NCBI GenBank assembly: GCA_927353735.1
Contig: CAKMIA010000004.1
Coordinates: forward strand, 33,126-97,125
Direction: 5' to 3'
Source of the DNA: an uncultured Veillonellaceae bacterium
GTDB lineage: Bacteria; Bacillota; Negativicutes; Veillonellales; Dialisteraceae
DNA: 64,000 bases
Shown: positions 7,304 through 22,086 of the stretch, one piece after another
Layout of the letters: every line of letters starts with the position of its first letter
Numbering within the stretch: the first letter of the stretch is position 1
Position numbers and translations under genes: made by a program
The notes under the pieces: generated by a model
What the model saw: the letters and a program-made list of their open reading frames with translations, nothing else
The model's database searches: none
What the model was told of the DNA's origin: nothing

Positions 7304-10300
7304 TTACTGTGCCTGCTGTTCTTCTGCAGCGGGTTTCGGTTCGCCTTCGTGGATCACCTTGATCCGGCGGTACCGGGACATGCCGGTGCCTGCAGGAATC
7401 AGCTTGCCGATGATGACATTTTCCTTCAGGCCGATGAGCGGATCGGACTTGCCCTTGATCGCTGCTTCGGTGAGGACTCTCGTCGTTTCCTGGAAGGATG
7501 CGGCGGAGAGGAAGGAGTCGGTCGCCAGAGCGGCCTTCGTCGTGCCGAGGAGCATGTTGCGGCCCACGGCCTTTTCCTTGCCCTCGTCCTCGAGACGCTG
7601 GTTCTCCTGACGGTAAGCCACCATATCGACGGTCTCGCCCGGGAGCCATTCGGAATCGCCGGGCTCCTCGATCTTGATCTTGCGGAGCATCTGACGGACG
7701 ATGATCTCGATGTGTTTATCGTTGATTTCTACGCCCTGAGAGCGGTATACGCTCTGGACTTCGGATACGATGTACTGCTGCGTGGCCTGTACGCCCTTGA
7801 CGCGGAGGATGTCGTGGGGATTGATGGAGCCGTCCATGAGCTTCGTCCCCGGTTCGATGACGTCTCCGTCCTTGACGATGGCACGCTTGCCGAAGGGCAG
7901 CTTGTACTGTTCGCTCGTCTCTTCATTGGTGACGGTGACGATCGGCACGCCCTTGTTCTCTTCGGATTCGCTTACCGTGACGGTGCCGCCGATCTCACTG
8001 ATGATGGCGTGGCCCTTCGGTTTACGCGCTTCGAACAATTCTTCGACACGGGGAAGACCCTGTGTGATATCTTCGTTCGATACGGTGCCGCCGGTGTGGA
8101 ATGTACGCATGGTCAGCTGGGTACCAGGTTCGCCGATGGACTGTGCGGCGATGATGCCTACCGCTTCGCCGATCTCCACGTGGCGGCCGGTGGCCAGATT
8201 GCGGCCGTAGCACTTCGCGCAGATGCCGTGTGCGGAGTGGCAGGTCAGGATGGAACGGATCTTCAGGCTGTTGAAATGCTTCTGGATCTCTTCGGCCTGT
8301 TCTTCCGTGATTTCTTCGTTCTTCTTCGCGATGAGCTCGCCCGTTTCCGGATTGATCACATCGTCCACCGGGCAGCGTCCGGTGATGCGGTCTGCAAGGG
8401 TCTCGATCACGCCGCCGCTCTGAACGATCGGGGTGACTTCCACGCCTTCCACTTCGTCCATGTGGACGCGAATGGACGGTACGTCCGCAGCGAGGATGGC
8501 GTCGGCCACTTCCCCGGTGATCTCCGTGCCGGCCGGGAAGAGTTCGCAGCGGCTGCGGTCCGCAGCCGCTTCATCGAGATGCTTGCCGCGCAGGCGGGTA
8601 TTCATGAAATGACGGAGGCTGGCCGTGAGTTCTTCGTCGGCTGCCTTGGCGCCGAGGTCGATCGTTTCCGCCGCCGGCGTTTCCGCGCCGTCCTGATACA
8701 TCGGGATGATGGTCACTTCATGGATGAGGCGGTGATTGAGAAGGGTGATGTCGTCGGAGGTGAGCGTGCGGCCCTTCACGAGGAGCACGTCGCCGCTCTT
8801 CGGATCGAGCACGTCTTCATCGAGCATCGCGCCGAGAAGCTTCGGCTTCAGACCGTTGATGGTGTGGCGTACGGTGGAAGCCATGCGCACCCGTTCCCTG
8901 TCGAAATCGAGAACGACGATGTCGCAGTCTTCCTCGCGGACGATGACGTCCTGGGATACGTCGACCAGACGGCGGGTGAGGTAACCGGAGTCTGCCGTAC
9001 GGAGTGCCGTATCGGCCAGACCTTTACGGGCGCCGTGAGAGGAGGTGAAGTAATCCAGTACGGTCAGGCCTTCACGGTAGTTCGCCTTGACAGGCAGTTC
9101 GACCGGACGGCCGGAGGTATCGGCGATCAGGCCGCGCATGCCGGCGAGCTGGCGCATCTGGCTGTCGTTACCACGGGCACCGGACTGAGCCATCATGGTG
9201 AGCGGGTTGAATTTCTTCATGCTTTCCTTCATGGCTTCGCCCACTTCGTCCGTGGCCTTCGTCCAGATCTCGACGACTTTCTTATACCGTTCCGCGTTGG
9301 TGATGAGGCCGCGGCGGAAGAAATTCTTGACACGTTCGACTTCCGCATCCTTTTCGGCGATGATCTCGTTCTTGTTGGCCGGGACAGCGACATCGTTGAT
9401 GCCGATGGAGATGCCCGATACGAGAGCGTAATGGAAGCCGAGCGCCTTGATGCTGTCCAGCAGGTCGCCCGTGGCCTTGAAGCCGAGCTTGCGGAAGCAG
9501 TTATTGACGAGCTTGCCCATCTGCTTCTTGTCGATGACGACGCCGAGGCATTCTCTGCCGTCGCCTCTCTTGTGGAAGAAGCGGAGCACTTCGGGGATCG
9601 CGTAGTTGAAGATCACGCGGCCCGGCGTGGTGATGACGAGGCCGTGGCCGGGGATGTCCACACGGATGAAGTGCTGGAGGAAATCGCCGCCCCGCTTTTC
9701 GTCCTTCGCCAGATCATAGGCGAGCATGATTTCGTCATAGCCGGTGTAGGCCGGGAGCTTGTCGAATTCGACGGTCTCCTCGTCCTCCGGCGTGATGGTG
9801 AGGTAGTAGCTGCCGAGGATCATATCCTGAGACGGAATGGCCACCGGCTTGCCGTCCTTCGTGGACAGGATGTTGTTGATGGAGAGCATGAGGGTCCGTG
9901 CTTCCGCCTGTGCCTCCACGGACAGCGGCAGATGGCACGCCATCTGGTCGCCGTCGAAGTCGGCGTTGTAGCCCGGGCATACCAGCGGATGCAGCTTGAT
10001 GGCACGGCCTTCCCACAGGATGGGTTCGAAGGCCTGAATGCCGAGGCGGTGCAGCGTCGGTGCGCGGTTCAGGAGGACCGGATGTTCCTTGATGACATCT
10101 GCGAGGACATCCCATACTTCCGGTGCGAGCTTGTCCACTTTCTTGCGGGCCACCTTCAGGTTGTTCGCCATGCCGCGGGCGATGAGCTCATGCATGATGA
10201 ACGGCTTGAACAGTTCCACTGCCATTTCCTTCGGCAGGCCGCACTGATACATTTTCAGTTCCGGGCCGACGACGATAACGGAACGGCCGGAGTAGTCGAC

Positions 10301-11308
10301 GCGCTTGCCCAGCAGGTTCTGACGGAAACGGCCCTGCTTCCCTTTCAGCATATCGGAGAGGGATTTCAGCGGGCGGTTGCCCGGGCCGGTGACCGCACGG
10401 CCGCGGCGGCCGTTGTCGATGAGGGCATCGACCGCTTCCTGGAGCATGCGCTTTTCATTGCGGATGATGATTTCCGGAGCGCCCAGCTCGAGCAGACGCT
10501 TCAGACGGTTGTTTCTGTTGATTACACGGCGGTAAAGGTCGTTCAGGTCGCTCGTGGCGAAGCGGCCGCCGTCGAGCTGCACCATCGGGCGCAGATCCGG
10601 CGGGATGACTGGGATGACCGTCATGATCATCCATTCCGGCTTGTTGCCGGACTGAATGAAGGATTCCACTTCTTCCAGACGGCGGATGCTGCGCACGCGG
10701 CGCTGGCCGGTGGCGGTCTTCAGGTCTTCCTTCAGCTCCGCTTCCAGCTTTTTCAGGTCCAGTTCCTTCAGGAGGGTCTGGATGGCTTCTGCACCCATGC
10801 CGGCCTTGAAGGAATCATAGCCGTACTTCTGCACGGTTTCCTGATATTCCGCTTCGGTGAGGATCTGCTGCTTCGTCAGATTGGTCGTGCCCGGATCGAG
10901 GACGATGTACGCTGCGAAATACAGCACCCGTTCCAGCGCACGGGGAGAAATGGAGAGGATGAGGCCGATGCGGCTCGGGATCCCCTTGAAGTACCAGATG
11001 TGGGATACCGGGCAGGCGAGGCTGATGTGGCCCATGCGTTCGCGGCGGACCTTGGAGCTGGTCACTTCCACGCCGCACTTGTCGCACACCGTGCCTTTAT
11101 AGCGCATTCTTTTGTATTTGCCGCATTTGCATTCCCAGTCCTTCGTCGGTCCGAAGATCTTTTCGCAGAAAAGACCGTCGGTCTCCGCCTTCAGGGTGCG
11201 ATAGTTGATGGTTTCCGGCTTCGTGACTTCGCCGTGGGACCATTCAAGGATCTTTTCCGGGGAGGCGATGCCGATCTTCATGGAGTCAAATTCATTTACA
11301 TCTAACAA
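7304..11308 (-). CDS. rpoC: DNA-directed RNA polymerase beta' subunit
   Basis: This 1334-residue protein is the beta' subunit. The N-terminal zinc finger (Cys60, 62, 75, 78), the catalytic NADFDGDQM and the second zinc site [11 protein letters not shown] are present. The start is TTG (11306-11308), giving [20 protein letters not shown], which is the standard N-terminus of Firmicute RpoC; AAAGGAG is 10 bases upstream. It follows rpoB by 26 bases. It ends in convergence with the ATPase gene, separated by a bidirectional terminator. Confidence 0.98.
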   Translation of the reverse strand: MLDVNEFDSMKIGIASPEKILEWSHGEVTKPETINYRTLKAETDGLFCEKIFGPTKDWECKCGKYKRMRYKGTVCDKCGVEVTSSKVRRERMGHISLACPVSHIWYFKGIPSRIGLILSISPRALERVLYFAAYIVLDPGTTNLTKQQILTEAEYQETVQKYGYDSFKAGMGAEAIQTLLKELDLKKLEAELKEDLKTATGQRRVRSIRRLEEVESFIQSGNKPEWMIMTVIPVIPPDLRPMVQLDGGRFATSDLNDLYRRVINRNNRLKRLLELGAPEIIIRNEKRMLQEAVDALIDNGRRGRAVTGPGNRPLKSLSDMLKGKQGRFRQNLLGKRVDYSGRSVIVVGPELKMYQCGLPKEMAVELFKPFIMHELIARGMANNLKVARKKVDKLAPEVWDVLADVIKEHPVLLNRAPTLHRLGIQAFEPILWEGRAIKLHPLVCPGYNADFDGDQMACHLPLSVEAQAEARTLMLSINNILSTKDGKPVAIPSQDMILGSYYLTITPEDEETVEFDKLPAYTGYDEIMLAYDLAKDEKRGGDFLQHFIRVDIPGHGLVITTPGRVIFNYAIPEVLRFFHKRGDGRECLGVVIDKKQMGKLVNNCFRKLGFKATGDLLDSIKALGFHYALVSGISIGINDVAVPANKNEIIAEKDAEVERVKNFFRRGLITNAERYKKVVEIWTKATDEVGEAMKESMKKFNPLTMMAQSGARGNDSQMRQLAGMRGLIADTSGRPVELPVKANYREGLTVLDYFTSSHGARKGLADTALRTADSGYLTRRLVDVSQDVIVREEDCDIVVLDFDRERVRMASTVRHTINGLKPKLLGAMLDEDVLDPKSGDVLLVKGRTLTSDDITLLNHRLIHEVTIIPMYQDGAETPAAETIDLGAKAADEELTASLRHFMNTRLRGKHLDEAAADRSRCELFPAGTEITGEVADAILAADVPSIRVHMDEVEGVEVTPIVQSGGVIETLADRITGRCPVDDVINPETGELIAKKNEEITEEQAEEIQKHFNSLKIRSILTCHSAHGICAKCYGRNLATGRHVEIGEAVGIIAAQSIGEPGTQLTMRTFHTGGTVSNEDITQGLPRVEELFEARKPKGHAIISEIGGTVTVSESEENKGVPIVTVTNEETSEQYKLPFGKRAIVKDGDVIEPGTKLMDGSINPHDILRVKGVQATQQYIVSEVQSVYRSQGVEINDKHIEIIVRQMLRKIKIEEPGDSEWLPGETVDMVAYRQENQRLEDEGKEKAVGRNMLLGTTKAALATDSFLSAASFQETTRVLTEAAIKGKSDPLIGLKENVIIGKLIPAGTGMSRYRRIKVIHEGEPKPAAEEQQAQ

Positions 11309-11334
11309 TTGGATACCGCTCCTTTCCGGGAATG

Positions 11335-15111
<3,777 letters not shown>

Positions 15112-15542
15112 TCTGCGCCTCACCCTTTCGTAGTGATAAAACCATTTGTCAATAGCCCGCAAAAATCCCGGGCACAAAATGAAGCAAGGCCATACTTGAC
15201 AACCTTGCCAAAACCGGTTCCTCACGGTGAAATCCCCGCTCCGGAGCCTGAATGTACCAAAAAATAAACCTGTTGTGAATTCATATTTTACCATATACAT
15301 AAAAGAGCCGCAATGAAATCGCCCGTTTTTGCTTCGTTTTTCTCCTTATTCAAAAATTCTTCCACATTGCTATAGGATAATTCTTTATATAGAAATATTT
15401 TTACAGTATATAGAACTTTTTTATTCTGGCAGAATTTACAGATTGTTTCATAAAAAAGCGAAGAAACCGGCGCGCCTTCAGCCGCTCCATTCCCATTCCT
15501 GCCCGGAGCCTTTACAATAAGAGGCAGAAAGGAGGGAGTCTC
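15112..15542. other. Intergenic region between rpoB and dinB
   Basis: The 431 bases separate two divergent genes. The rpoB-proximal part should carry its promoter and a leader of more than 100 bases: TTGACA occurs on the minus strand about 35 bases upstream of rpoB but without a good -10, and a 6-bp stem (GCAAGG/CCTTGC, 15184-15208) lies further up. The middle (15330-15450) is clearly more AT-rich than its surroundings. The right end holds the dinB promoter. I see no gene. Confidence 0.5.
15490..15518 (+). promoter_or_regulatory. Promoter of dinB
   Basis: TTCCCA and TACAAT are separated by 17 bases, 25 bases upstream of the start codon. I see no clear LexA operator. Confidence 0.5.
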
Positions 15543-16706
15543 ATGCCCAGACGCTGGATCATGCACGTGGATATGGACGCCTTTTTCGCGTCCATCGAAC
15601 AGAGGGACCACCCGGAATGGAGAGGAAAGCCGGTCATCGTGGGCGGCCTGTCCGCCCGGGGCGTGGTGTCCACTGCTTCCTACGAGGCGCGGGCCTTTGG
15701 CATCCATTCCGCCATGCCCATGAGCCGGGCGCGCACGCTCTGCCCGGCGGGCATCTACGTGCGGCCCCGGTTCGAGCTGTACCGCAGTGTGTCCGATGAA
15801 ATCCACCGCATCATGCTCCACTACGCGGCGGAGATCGAGCCCATTTCTCTGGACGAGGCCTTCATGGACATCACAGGCATGGGCACCCAGTACCCCACGC
15901 TCGGCGCCATCGGCCGGGCCATCAAGGGGGAGATCCGGGAAAAGACGGGCCTCGTGGCGTCCGCCGGCATCGCGCCGAATAAATTTCTCGCCAAAATGGC
16001 CAGCGACATGGACAAGCCCGACGGCCTGACCATCATCCCCTACGGCAGGGAGGCGGCCATTCTGGCGCCGCTGCCCCTGCGCCGCCTCTGGGGCGTGGGC
16101 TCCGTCACGGAGGGAAAGCTCCTCGCCGCCGGGTTCCGCACCATCGGAGACATCCAGCGCGCCGCCCCCGGTACGGTGGAGGCCGCCGTAGGCCGGCTGG
16201 CCGATCATCTCCGGCGGCTCTCCTTCGGCATCGACGACCGCCCCGTGCAGGCCGAGCGGGCGGTGAAGTCCATCGGCGATGAAGAGACCTACGAAACGGA
16301 CCTCACCGATCCCGCGGCCATCCGCCGGCGCATCGCCATCCACAGCGACACCGTGGCCTCCCGCCTGCGCCGCCGGCACCTCACAGCCCGCACGGTGTCC
16401 CTCAAGATCCGCTTCGCCTCCTTCCGCACAGTCATGCGCTCCGTGTCCTTTGAGGAAGGGACCAATCTGCAGGAGGATATCGAAGCGGCGGCGCTCTCCC
16501 TGCTGGAGAAGATCCCCCGCACGGAAGCGGTGCGCCTCACCGGCGTGACCTGCTCCAATCTGGCGGAGGAGGTGGAGACGATCTCCCTTTTCCCCGACCG
16601 AAAGGACGCGCTCCGCCGGGCCGCCCGCGCGGTGGACGCCATTCAGGCCCGGTACGGCAAGGACGCCATCCGCAAGGGCTTCTACATGGAAGAAGAAAAA
16701 TCCTGA
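15543..16706 (+). CDS. dinB: DNA polymerase IV (Y-family)
   Basis: This 387-residue protein is an error-prone translesion polymerase. It has the metal-binding HVDMDAFFASIEQ at the start and SLDEAFMDIT (catalytic acids), then SAGIAPNKFLAKMASDMDKP and a helix-hairpin-helix with LWGVGSVTEGKL. The C-terminal little-finger domain is present. The protein ends KGFYMEEEKS with no obvious clamp-binding QxxLF motif. AAAGGAGG precedes the ATG. It is divergent from rpoB. Confidence 0.95.
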   Translation: MPRRWIMHVDMDAFFASIEQRDHPEWRGKPVIVGGLSARGVVSTASYEARAFGIHSAMPMSRARTLCPAGIYVRPRFELYRSVSDEIHRIMLHYAAEIEPISLDEAFMDITGMGTQYPTLGAIGRAIKGEIREKTGLVASAGIAPNKFLAKMASDMDKPDGLTIIPYGREAAILAPLPLRRLWGVGSVTEGKLLAAGFRTIGDIQRAAPGTVEAAVGRLADHLRRLSFGIDDRPVQAERAVKSIGDEETYETDLTDPAAIRRRIAIHSDTVASRLRRRHLTARTVSLKIRFASFRTVMRSVSFEEGTNLQEDIEAAALSLLEKIPRTEAVRLTGVTCSNLAEEVETISLFPDRKDALRRAARAVDAIQARYGKDAIRKGFYMEEEKS

Positions 16707-16711
16707 CTGCA

Positions 16712-16740
16712 TTGCAATGGCCGGGCGAAGCGGGTAAGAT
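16712..16740 (+). promoter_or_regulatory. Promoter of the PepT-like peptidase gene
   Basis: TTGCAA and TAAGAT are separated by exactly 17 bases, 30 bases before the start codon. The -35 lies only 5 bases after the dinB stop, so the gene can be transcribed on its own. Confidence 0.65.
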
Positions 16741-16770
16741 GAAACCATCAATACCATAAGGAGGTCAGCT

Positions 16771-17907
16771 ATGATCAACGAAGAACGTCTGAAACAGACC
16801 TTCACCGATCTCGTCCGCATCTACGCACCGAGCGGCGGCGAGCGGGAAGTCTGCGAATATCTGAAAAAAATCATGAAGCGCCTCGGCGCCAAAGTCACCG
16901 AGGACGGCGCAGGCGAAGCCACCGGCACGGCCTGCGGCAATCTCATGGCCCTCTTCCCCGCCACGGCGGAAGGGCTCCCGGGCGTCGCCTTCACGGCGCA
17001 TATGGACTGCGTGGAAAAGTGTAAGGACATCGAACCGGTCCTCGAGGACGGCGTGTACCGCTCCAAAGGCGACACCATCCTCGGCGGCGACGACAAGGCC
17101 GGCGTGGCGGCCATCGTGGAAGCCCTCACGGTCATGAAGGAGACCATGATCCCCCACGGCCGCATCCTCGCGGTCTTTACCGTACAGGAAGAGACCAGCC
17201 TCGGCGGCTCCCAGAATTTTGACGGCCGCCATGCCGAAGGCATCGACTTCGGCTACGTCCTCGACGCGGACGGCGCGCCGGGCACAGTGGCACAGGCCGG
17301 GCCGGGCGAATACAAGATCACCTGCACCATGCACGGCCGGGCTGCACACGCCGGCATTGAGCCGGAAAAGGGCGTCAACGCCATTCAGATGGCCGCGGCG
17401 GCCCTGTCCCGCATCCAGAGCGGACGCATCGATGAAGAGACCACCTGCAACGTGGGCTGCATCGAAGGCGGTCTCGCCACCAATATCGTCCCCGATACGT
17501 GCACCATCCGCGCGGAAGCGCGCAGCCGCGATCCGGAGAAGCTGCTCCGCACGGTCAAGACCATGACGGACGCGCTGAAGAGCGCCGAAGCGGATTTCCC
17601 CGGCGGCTCCGCAGAAGTCTCCGCGGAAGAGCTCTATCAGGGCTTCTCCATCGGCAGCGACCACGAATCGCTCCGCCTCGTCCGGGCGGCCTGCGCTTCG
17701 CAGCAGCTCCCGTTCCGCCTCACCGTCACCGGCGGCGGCAGCGATGCCAACTGGTTCAACCGGAATGCCTTCCCGGCGGTGCTCCTCGGCGTCGGCATGA
17801 CCTCCTTCCACACCTCCAGCGAATCACTGGCCCTGAAGGATCTCATCGACTCCGCGCGCCTCGTCTACGGCATCATCGAAGCACAGTCCCACGCGGCACA
17901 CGCCTGA
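16771..17907 (+). CDS. M20-family peptidase, PepT-like
   Basis: This 378-residue zinc peptidase is of the M20/M25/M40 family, PepT-like group. Metal ligands and catalytic residues are visible in TAHMDCVEK (His, Asp), GDDKAGVAAI (Asp), VQEETSLGG (Glu-Glu pair) and the C-terminal GMTSFHTSSE (His). The dimerisation lid lies at about residues 185-295. It probably cleaves di- or tripeptides in the cytoplasm. AAGGAGG lies eight bases upstream of the ATG. Confidence 0.88.
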   Translation: MINEERLKQTFTDLVRIYAPSGGEREVCEYLKKIMKRLGAKVTEDGAGEATGTACGNLMALFPATAEGLPGVAFTAHMDCVEKCKDIEPVLEDGVYRSKGDTILGGDDKAGVAAIVEALTVMKETMIPHGRILAVFTVQEETSLGGSQNFDGRHAEGIDFGYVLDADGAPGTVAQAGPGEYKITCTMHGRAAHAGIEPEKGVNAIQMAAAALSRIQSGRIDEETTCNVGCIEGGLATNIVPDTCTIRAEARSRDPEKLLRTVKTMTDALKSAEADFPGGSAEVSAEELYQGFSIGSDHESLRLVRAACASQQLPFRLTVTGGGSDANWFNRNAFPAVLLGVGMTSFHTSSESLALKDLIDSARLVYGIIEAQSHAAHA

Positions 17908-17914
17908 GATCATA

Positions 17915-17954
17915 AAAAAGAACGTCCCGTCCTCCCCGGACAGGGCGTTTTTTT
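17915..17954 (+). terminator. Intrinsic terminator after the peptidase gene
   Basis: The stem AACGTCCCGTCC / GGACAGGGCGTT, with one bulge, is followed by a run of seven T residues. Confidence 0.8.
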
Positions 17955-17958
17955 GCAC

Positions 17959-17993
17959 GCAAAAACCGGCCTCCCTTTCCGGAGAGACCGGTT
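17959..17993 (-). terminator. Intrinsic terminator after udg
   Basis: On the minus strand ACCGGTCTC...GAGGCCGGT is followed by TTTTTGC, a few bases after the gene's stop. Confidence 0.7.
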
Positions 17994-17997
17994 CTTT

Positions 17998-18729
17998 TTA
18001 TTGTCCGGCATGGCGCTCTGCGCGCACCGCCGCAAATTCCGCCAGCAGATCCGGCGGCGTCCCGCTCTGCCATACCCAGTCCGGCGCCGCCGCCGCGGCC
18101 CGTTCCTTCGCTTCCCGCAGATCGTAGTACACATCCCACTTGGACTGCACCAGATCGCGGCCATACTGCCGCAGCAGGTACGCCGGATGAAAGGTGGGCA
18201 TGACGGGAATCCCCTCCCAGTCGATCCAGTGGCCGCGGCTCCGCACGATGCCCGCCTCATGGCCCAGGAAATACCGAAGCGCCGCCTTGCCCAGCGCCAC
18301 GATCACCTTCGGCTGCACCAGACGGATCTCCTCCCGGAGCCACTTGTCTGCACAGAACCGCCCCTCGGCGATATCCGGCGTGCGGTTGCCCCGGGGCCGG
18401 CACTTCACCACATTCGTCACATACACCCGGTCGCGGGTGATGCCCACCGAGGCGAGCGCCTTGTCCAGCAGCTGCCCCGACGGCCCGATAAGCGGCGCGC
18501 CGTAATCATCCTCGACGCCTCCGGGGCCCTCGCCCACCAGCATCAGCGGCGACGGCACGGGCCCGCTGGACAGCACCGGCCCCAAATTGCCCTCCTGCCG
18601 GAGATGGCAGGCCGCGCAGCGGCGGATGGCTTCGGCGATCTCCTCATGGGAGGAAAAGCGGGCCGCCTCCTCCTGCGGCTTCTCTTCGGCGATCCGGTCC
18701 TCCGGATCCTCTCTGCCCCACAGATCCAT
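17998..18729 (-). CDS. Uracil-DNA glycosylase, family 4 (Fe-S type)
   Basis: This 243-residue base-excision-repair enzyme removes uracil from DNA. It has the family-4 pattern: cysteines CAAC in the N-terminal third, motif GEGPGGVEDDYGAPLIGPSG, KCRPRGNRTP and a further Cys in EGRFCADKWL for the [4Fe-4S] cluster, then HPAYLLRQYG. In most relatives the first motif reads GEAPG; here it is GEGPG. AAGGAG precedes the ATG by eight bases. It follows dnaB by 3 bases and is the last gene of the lonC-dnaB-udg unit. Confidence 0.9.
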   Translation of the reverse strand: MDLWGREDPEDRIAEEKPQEEAARFSSHEEIAEAIRRCAACHLRQEGNLGPVLSSGPVPSPLMLVGEGPGGVEDDYGAPLIGPSGQLLDKALASVGITRDRVYVTNVVKCRPRGNRTPDIAEGRFCADKWLREEIRLVQPKVIVALGKAALRYFLGHEAGIVRSRGHWIDWEGIPVMPTFHPAYLLRQYGRDLVQSKWDVYYDLREAKERAAAAAPDWVWQSGTPPDLLAEFAAVRAERHAGQ

Positions 18730-18732
18730 ACG

Positions 18733-20148
18733 TTATGCTCCTTCCGGCTCTTCCCGGTCTGTCGTCTCGTAGAAGAGAGTGAACTGGCCAGCGAAATACA
18801 TTTCCACAGTCCCTACCGGGCCGTTGCGGTTCTTCGCGAGGATGATCTCCGTGAGATTGCGCCGGGCGTCATCCGCTTCCAGCTCCTTATTGTAGTAGGC
18901 CTCGCGGTAGAGGAAGCTCACCATGTCCGCGTCCTGTTCGAGAGAGCCCGATTCACGCAGATCGGACAGGAACGGCCGGTGATCCTGCCGGGCCTCCACG
19001 CTTCGGGACAGCTGGGACAGGGCGATGACCGGCACATTCAGCTCGCGGGCCAGCCCCTTCAGCGAGCGGGAGATCTCGGAAATTTCCTGCTGGCGCCCTT
19101 CATTGGCGCGGCTGCTCCGGCTCTGCATGAGCTGGAGATAGTCGATGATGATGAGGTCCAGTCCCTTTTCCGCCTTGAGGCGCCGCGACTTCGACCGGAT
19201 CTCCGCGGCGGTGATGCCCGACGTGTCGTCGATATAGAGCGGCGCATCCATGAGCACGCTCGCTGCATTGGCCAGATTGGCCCATTCCTGCTGCGTGGAC
19301 AGCCGCCCCGTGCGCAGCTTCTGGCTGTCGATGAGCGCCGTCGAGCAGAGCAGACGCTGCACGAGCTGGCTCCGCGGCATTTCCAGCGAGAAGAACGCCA
19401 CCGATTTCTTTCCGCCGAGGGCCACGTTCTTGGCGATATTCAGGACGAACGCCGTCTTGCCCATGGACGGACGGGCGGCGACGATGATGAAGTCCCCCTT
19501 CTGGAAACCGCTGGTGAGGGCGTCGAATTTCTGATAGCCCGAGGACAGTCCCGTGATGCCCGTGCGGTTCTGGTACTTTACATTGATATCCGACAGCTCC
19601 TGCTGCACCGCCTCGCCCAGCGAGACGAAGTCGCCCTTCCGGTCGTCCTTCGCCACCTCGAGGATGCGCCGCTCCGCGTCGTCCACGATATTGAGCGTCT
19701 CGTCCTCGCCGGCATAGGCCTCGGAGGCGATCATATTGGCCGCGTCGATGAGGCGGCGCAGCTTCGCCTTGTCCGCCACGATCTCCGCATGGCGGCGCAC
19801 GGACTTCGGCAGGATGCAGTGCTCGGGAAGCTCATTGACGTAGAGCACGCCCCCCACGTCGTCCAGCCGGCCCATGCGGCGCAGCTCCTCCGTGGTGGTG
19901 AGGATGTCCACTTCCTTCCCCTGATGGGCCAGATTGAGGATCGCCCGGAAGACGACGGCGTTCGCTTCCTTGTAGAAATCCTCCGCCCGCAGGAGATCCT
20001 CTCCCACGACCACCGCTTCCTTGTCCACCAGCATCGCGCCCAGCACGGACTGTTCCGCCTCGATGCTCTGCGGCGGGATGCGGTCTACGGCCAGCGCGCC
20101 TGCGCTGTCTGCCCGGCTCCGTCCCTGTTTCTGTCTCTCATTCGGCAC
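18733..20148 (-). CDS. dnaB: Replicative DNA helicase
   Basis: This 471-residue hexameric helicase unwinds DNA at the fork. The N-terminal primase-interacting domain begins PPQSIEAEQSVLGAML. The RecA-like domain has Walker A ARPSMGKTAF, Walker B-like DLIIIDYLQLMQ and the H4 motif SDLRESGSLEQDADMV. The start is GTG (20146-20148), overlapping the lonC stop by 11 bases, which suggests translational coupling. No intein is present. Confidence 0.97.
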   Translation of the reverse strand: MPNERQKQGRSRADSAGALAVDRIPPQSIEAEQSVLGAMLVDKEAVVVGEDLLRAEDFYKEANAVVFRAILNLAHQGKEVDILTTTEELRRMGRLDDVGGVLYVNELPEHCILPKSVRRHAEIVADKAKLRRLIDAANMIASEAYAGEDETLNIVDDAERRILEVAKDDRKGDFVSLGEAVQQELSDINVKYQNRTGITGLSSGYQKFDALTSGFQKGDFIIVAARPSMGKTAFVLNIAKNVALGGKKSVAFFSLEMPRSQLVQRLLCSTALIDSQKLRTGRLSTQQEWANLANAASVLMDAPLYIDDTSGITAAEIRSKSRRLKAEKGLDLIIIDYLQLMQSRSSRANEGRQQEISEISRSLKGLARELNVPVIALSQLSRSVEARQDHRPFLSDLRESGSLEQDADMVSFLYREAYYNKELEADDARRNLTEIILAKNRNGPVGTVEMYFAGQFTLFYETTDREEPEGA

Positions 20149-22075
20149 CGGTATCCCCCTCTCTGACCATCAGGATCTTCCTGATCTCCTCGATATGCTT
20201 CACCGGCACCACCTCCATGCCGAGATGGTACGGCCCGATATCATTCTTATTTTTCTCCGGGATGAGAAGCGTCTTCATCCCCGCCTGGCAGGCGCCGAAG
20301 GCTTTCTCCGCAATGCCGCCCACAGGCTTCACCTCGCCGGTGAGGGAAATCTCCCCGGTGAGCGCCACATCCTGACGGAGCGGCACCTTCTCCACTGCAG
20401 ACAGAATGGCCGACGTGATCGCACAGCCCGCGGACGGCCCGTCGATATTGCCCCCGCCGATCACATTGATGTGCAGGTCATAGTCCGACAGATCCCGGCC
20501 GAGACACATCCGCACCACCGATGCGGCGGTCGCCACGGAATCCTTCGCCATGGAGCCGGCAGTCTCATTGAAGCGGATCGAGCCCTTGCCCTTTTCATGG
20601 GCCGGATAGGCCGCTGCTTCGATCTCGATGATGCTCCCCCAGTAGCCCGCCACGCCGAGGCCGTACACATGGCCGATGCGCGGCGTGTCCGACGCGAGCT
20701 TCTCCCGCCATGGGGAGAGCCGCGATGCCCGGGCGGTCTCCCGGATGAGCGCCTCCGTGATGACCGCGCCCTCCGTATGGCCTGCACGGTACACCGCCCG
20801 GCCGTACGCATCGGACAGCAGATTCACCGCCTTGCGCCCTTCCATGGTGTACTCGCTGATGAGCTCCGCCGCGCCGGGCTCCATCGATACGTGGAGCCGC
20901 TCCGCCGCGCCCCGCGCGATGTCCGCCACCGACTGCGGCGACAGCGGTTCAAAGAAAATTTCCGCACAGCGGGAGCGGATCGCCGGATTGATCTCCTCCG
21001 GCAGGCGCGTCGTCGCCCCGATGAGGATGAAATCCGCCGGCGCGCCCTCCTTGAACAGCTTGTGAATGTACGCCGGGATGCCCTCGTCCTCCTCGTCGTA
21101 ATAGGCGGACTCGAAATACACCCGCTTGTCCTCCAGCACCTTCAGCAGCTTGTTCAGCAGGATCGGGTCCAGCTCGCCGATCTCATCGATGAAAAGCACC
21201 CCGCCGTGAGCGTCCGTCACGAGCCCCGGCTTCGGTTCCGGAATGCCCTCGTCGGCCAGATCCCGCTGCGCCCCCTGATAGATCGGGTCATGGACCGAGC
21301 CGATCAGCGGGTTCGTCATGTCCCGGCTGTCCCAGCGGAGCGTGGTGCCGTCGCATTCCACGAACGGCGCGTCGCTGCGGAAGACCGAGGTCCCCCGGCC
21401 CCGCACCGCCTCCAGCACGAGCCGCGCCGCCGTGGTCTTCCCCACGCCGGGCGGTCCGTAGAGGATCATATGCTGCGGATAAGGCGAGCCCAGCTTGGAA
21501 AGCATCGCCTCCACCGCCCGGTCCTGTCCGATGATGTCCTCCATCCGCTGCGGGCGGAGCACCTTCGTGACCGTATCGGTGAGCTTCACCTTTTCCAGCG
21601 CCTCCAGCTTCTCCAGCCGGCGCCGCGTCTGGGGCGTCTCGATATCGGCGGTCTCCTCCTCGATGACCTCCCGGCGGATCTCGTCCACATACTCCTGATG
21701 GCGCTCCTCCAGCCGGTCGGAGATCTTCCGCTCCAGCTGCTCCTCCACGGCGCGCCGCGCCAGCAGATCCGAGAGCTTTTCCTCCAGATTGTCCAGCACC
21801 AGCGGGATCTCCTCATCCGTCGGCGGCCGGTTGTAATCCCGGCTCTCCAGGATCAGCCGCTGCATCCCGATGAGTCGCACCCGCGGATTTTCATCATGAA
21901 TATATTTCAGCGCATCATACCGCCCGGTACGCACAATGAGCTCCTCCGGCCCCACCAGACTGGCATAAATGCTGTACACCGCGTTGATCTTCCGGTTCAG
22001 ATCATCCGTCACCGCTTTATCCGTATCCTGATCCCGGCGCATGAGCCGGCTCAGCAGATCCTTGATATCATCCAT
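20138..22075 (-). CDS. lonC: Lon-family ATP-dependent protease (LonC type)
   Basis: This 645-residue AAA+ protease has Walker A YGPPGVGKTT (around residues 206-215), Walker B GVLFIDEIGEL and a C-terminal Lon Ser-Lys protease domain. The catalytic Ser is about residue 548 in DGPSAG and the Lys about residue 591 in GGIAEKAFGA. There is no N-terminal LAN domain; instead the first 170 residues are helical and charged (probable coiled coil), as in the LonC type. GGGGAG precedes the ATG. A stable hairpin stands just upstream of that site. Confidence 0.88.
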   Translation of the reverse strand: MDDIKDLLSRLMRRDQDTDKAVTDDLNRKINAVYSIYASLVGPEELIVRTGRYDALKYIHDENPRVRLIGMQRLILESRDYNRPPTDEEIPLVLDNLEEKLSDLLARRAVEEQLERKISDRLEERHQEYVDEIRREVIEEETADIETPQTRRRLEKLEALEKVKLTDTVTKVLRPQRMEDIIGQDRAVEAMLSKLGSPYPQHMILYGPPGVGKTTAARLVLEAVRGRGTSVFRSDAPFVECDGTTLRWDSRDMTNPLIGSVHDPIYQGAQRDLADEGIPEPKPGLVTDAHGGVLFIDEIGELDPILLNKLLKVLEDKRVYFESAYYDEEDEGIPAYIHKLFKEGAPADFILIGATTRLPEEINPAIRSRCAEIFFEPLSPQSVADIARGAAERLHVSMEPGAAELISEYTMEGRKAVNLLSDAYGRAVYRAGHTEGAVITEALIRETARASRLSPWREKLASDTPRIGHVYGLGVAGYWGSIIEIEAAAYPAHEKGKGSIRFNETAGSMAKDSVATAASVVRMCLGRDLSDYDLHINVIGGGNIDGPSAGCAITSAILSAVEKVPLRQDVALTGEISLTGEVKPVGGIAEKAFGACQAGMKTLLIPEKNKNDIGPYHLGMEVVPVKHIEEIRKILMVREGDTGAE

Positions 22076-22086
22076 CCCAAACTCCC

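Noticed and set aside
7349..11305. Very long plus-strand reading frames opposite rpoC and rpoB
   Set aside because: They are shadow frames of high-GC coding DNA; the protein sequence is full of H, D, V and A in patterns that mirror rpoC/rpoB.
15184..15208. Regulatory hairpin in the rpoB leader
   Set aside because: A 6-bp stem with a 13-base loop is weak and no partner structure or terminator is seen.
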